Of a stretch of 64,000 bases of DNA, positions 62,765-64,000 are shown piece by piece. The stretch is from Massilia rhizosphaerae (lineage in GTDB: Bacteria; Pseudomonadota; Gammaproteobacteria; Burkholderiales; Burkholderiaceae_D). Position 1 is the first letter of the stretch; each line of letters starts with the position of its first letter. Where the stretch lies: contig NZ_JADKYX010000008.1 of assembly GCF_016093545.1 (NCBI RefSeq), positions 1 to 64,000 on the forward strand, read 5' to 3'. The notes under the pieces are model-generated. The model saw only the letters and a list, made by a program, of their open reading frames with translations, was not told where the DNA came from and did not search any database. Made by a program: the position numbers and the translations under genes.

Positions 62765-62929
62765 GTCGCCTCCTTCCGTGTTCCGTGCATGCCCACTGTA
62801 GCACCATGCCCGCGCCGGGATGGGCACGGGACGCAATCGTGCCGCCGAGTTGCGCGACGGCGAGACCGTCCTCGCCGTATCATGGCGACAAGGGCCGCCG
62901 CGACGGTGGACCGCTGCCAGGGAGGAACC

Positions 62930-63991
62930 GTGTTCGGTATCGATGCGCGTACAGCCCGCGTGGTGTGGACGGCCGCGCTGGTCATTGCAGGCCTGTATGG
63001 CGTCTATCTCGTGCGGACGACGCTGCTGGTGATGCTGATCGCCGTGCTGTTCAGCTACCTCATCTATCCGCTGTTCGTGCAGGCCCAGCGCCGGGTCGGC
63101 GGCCGCGTGCCGCGCACGCCGCTGCTGTGCCTCGTCTACCTCGTCGTCATCGCGCTCGTCGTGCTGGCCGTCGGGCTGTTCGGCAACCAGGTGGCCGAGC
63201 AGGCGACGACGCTGGCGCACCAATTGCCCACCCTGCTCGATCCCGCCACGCTGGAAAAGCGCCTGCCGCTGCCCGGCCCGCTCGAACCCTTGCGCGCGCG
63301 CGTGGCCGGCTTCCTGCGCGACCTGTTGCAGGGCGGCTCGGCGGAAGCGATGCCGTTCGTGCGCAACCTCGGCTTCGGGCTCGTGCACCTGGCCGGCAAC
63401 CTGATCTATGTCGTCGTCGTGCCGATCCTGAGCTTCCTGATGATCCTGCAGGCCCCCGTCTTCGACGAACTCCTCCTGACGGTGAAGCAGCGCCGCAACG
63501 GTGCGTTCTGGACCGACGTGCTGCACGGCCTGAACACCGTGCTGTCGAGCTATGTGCGGGCGCTGGCCCTGCTGTCGCTGGCCACCCTGCTCGCCTACGG
63601 CATCGTATTATCGTTATTGCAAGTGCCGTTCGCGCTGCTGCTGGCCGCCGCCGCCGCCGTGCTGGAAGTGATTCCCGTGCTTGGGCCGCTGGTCGCGGCG
63701 GCGGCCATCGTCGGCGTGGCCCTGTTCAGCGGCTACGAGCACGTGGGCTGGGTCATCGCCTTCATCGGCGCCTACCGCATCTTCCAGGACTACATGCTGA
63801 ATCCCTACCTGATGAGCGAAGGCGTGGACGTGCCCCCGATCCTCGTCGTGTTCGGCCTGCTCGCCGGCGAGGAGCTGGCGGGCGTATCCGGCATCTTCCT
63901 GTCCGTGCCCTTCCTGGCCGCGCTGCGGATGGTCGCCGTGCAGGTGCGCCTGCACCGGGCCAAGATCACGAGCGCGCCGACCGTGTTGTAA
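62930..63991 (+). CDS. AI-2E family transporter (YdiK/PerM-like)
   Basis: A 353-residue inner membrane protein with about eight segments and the AI-2E transporter family pattern: LLVMLIAVLFSYLIYPLF early, PILSFLMILQAP in the middle, LEVIPVLGPLVAAAAIVGVALF and YRIFQDYMLNPYLMSEGVDVPPILVVFGLLAGEELAGVSGIFLSVPFLAALR late. Members export autoinducer-2, indole-like compounds or ions; the substrate here is unknown. The start is GTG at 62930, with GGGAGG four bases ahead. The gene ends nine bases before the window edge. Confidence 0.88.
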   Translation: MFGIDARTARVVWTAALVIAGLYGVYLVRTTLLVMLIAVLFSYLIYPLFVQAQRRVGGRVPRTPLLCLVYLVVIALVVLAVGLFGNQVAEQATTLAHQLPTLLDPATLEKRLPLPGPLEPLRARVAGFLRDLLQGGSAEAMPFVRNLGFGLVHLAGNLIYVVVVPILSFLMILQAPVFDELLLTVKQRRNGAFWTDVLHGLNTVLSSYVRALALLSLATLLAYGIVLSLLQVPFALLLAAAAAVLEVIPVLGPLVAAAAIVGVALFSGYEHVGWVIAFIGAYRIFQDYMLNPYLMSEGVDVPPILVVFGLLAGEELAGVSGIFLSVPFLAALRMVAVQVRLHRAKITSAPTVL

Positions 63992-64000
63992 ACGCCACAG

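Overview
The window is high-GC betaproteobacterial chromosome, most like Oxalobacteraceae (Massilia or a close relative). The evidence is the 16S 5' end with a Burkholderiales-type leader, the order mnmE-yidC-yidD-rnpA-rpmH / dnaA-dnaN-gyrB, extracellular PHB depolymerase, and dense operons with 4-base ATGA overlaps. The genus is inferred, not proven. rpmH to mnmE point left and dnaA to gyrB point right from about 19.0 kb, as expected at a replication origin.

Layout. 1-510: 5' end of a 16S gene (minus) with its leader and promoter. 511-10376 (plus): radical SAM protein, an MCE-type lipid transport operon (permease, ATPase, MCE protein, lipoprotein, VanZ-like protein), a ferredoxin, a hydrolase, a D-Ala-D-Ala carboxypeptidase, an aldo/keto reductase and a DUF156 regulator. 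10373-14809: pssA (minus), CAP-domain lipoprotein, Hpt protein and small proteins. 14909-24522: the origin-proximal core genes. 24523-28900: an A/T-richer foreign island with vsr, a C5 cytosine methyltransferase, an Eco29kI-like GIY-YIG nuclease, an IS481-type transposase remnant and a leaderless lytic transglycosylase. 29176-32821: a NAD-themed cluster (NAD-kinase-like protein, SPFH protein, NrtR-like regulator) divergent from a nicotinamidase-like hydrolase. 32858-35116: rtcB with a 56-residue downstream gene, preceded by a promoter, a multi-branched RNA fold and an intrinsic terminator, then an HNH nuclease gene. 35192-37927: acyltransferase and an orphan type VI cassette (Hcp, zinc peptidoglycan peptidase, exported probable immunity protein).

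38070-46366: PHB depolymerase, glpQ, HAD phosphatase, then a MarR-controlled aae-type efflux operon. 46379-50206: three-subunit molybdenum hydroxylase of the PaoABC type. 50504-53962: small lipoprotein, IS5-type transposase fragment, folE, membrane protein, nudC. 54131-60889: carbamoyltransferase, dimethylformamidase-beta-like protein, two GT9 and one GT2 glycosyltransferases and a DUF4254 protein, probably a surface glycan or glycoconjugate locus. 60890-63991: DUF418 membrane protein, glycolipid-binding-like protein and an AI-2E family transporter.

The most interesting candidates are the structured RNA plus terminator in front of rtcB, the NrtR/SPFH/NAD-kinase-like/nicotinamidase cluster with candidate shared operators, the Hcp effector-immunity cassette, the operator-like palindrome inside the methyltransferase promoter, and the carbamoyltransferase-glycosyltransferase locus. 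No CRISPR array or tRNA gene was seen.
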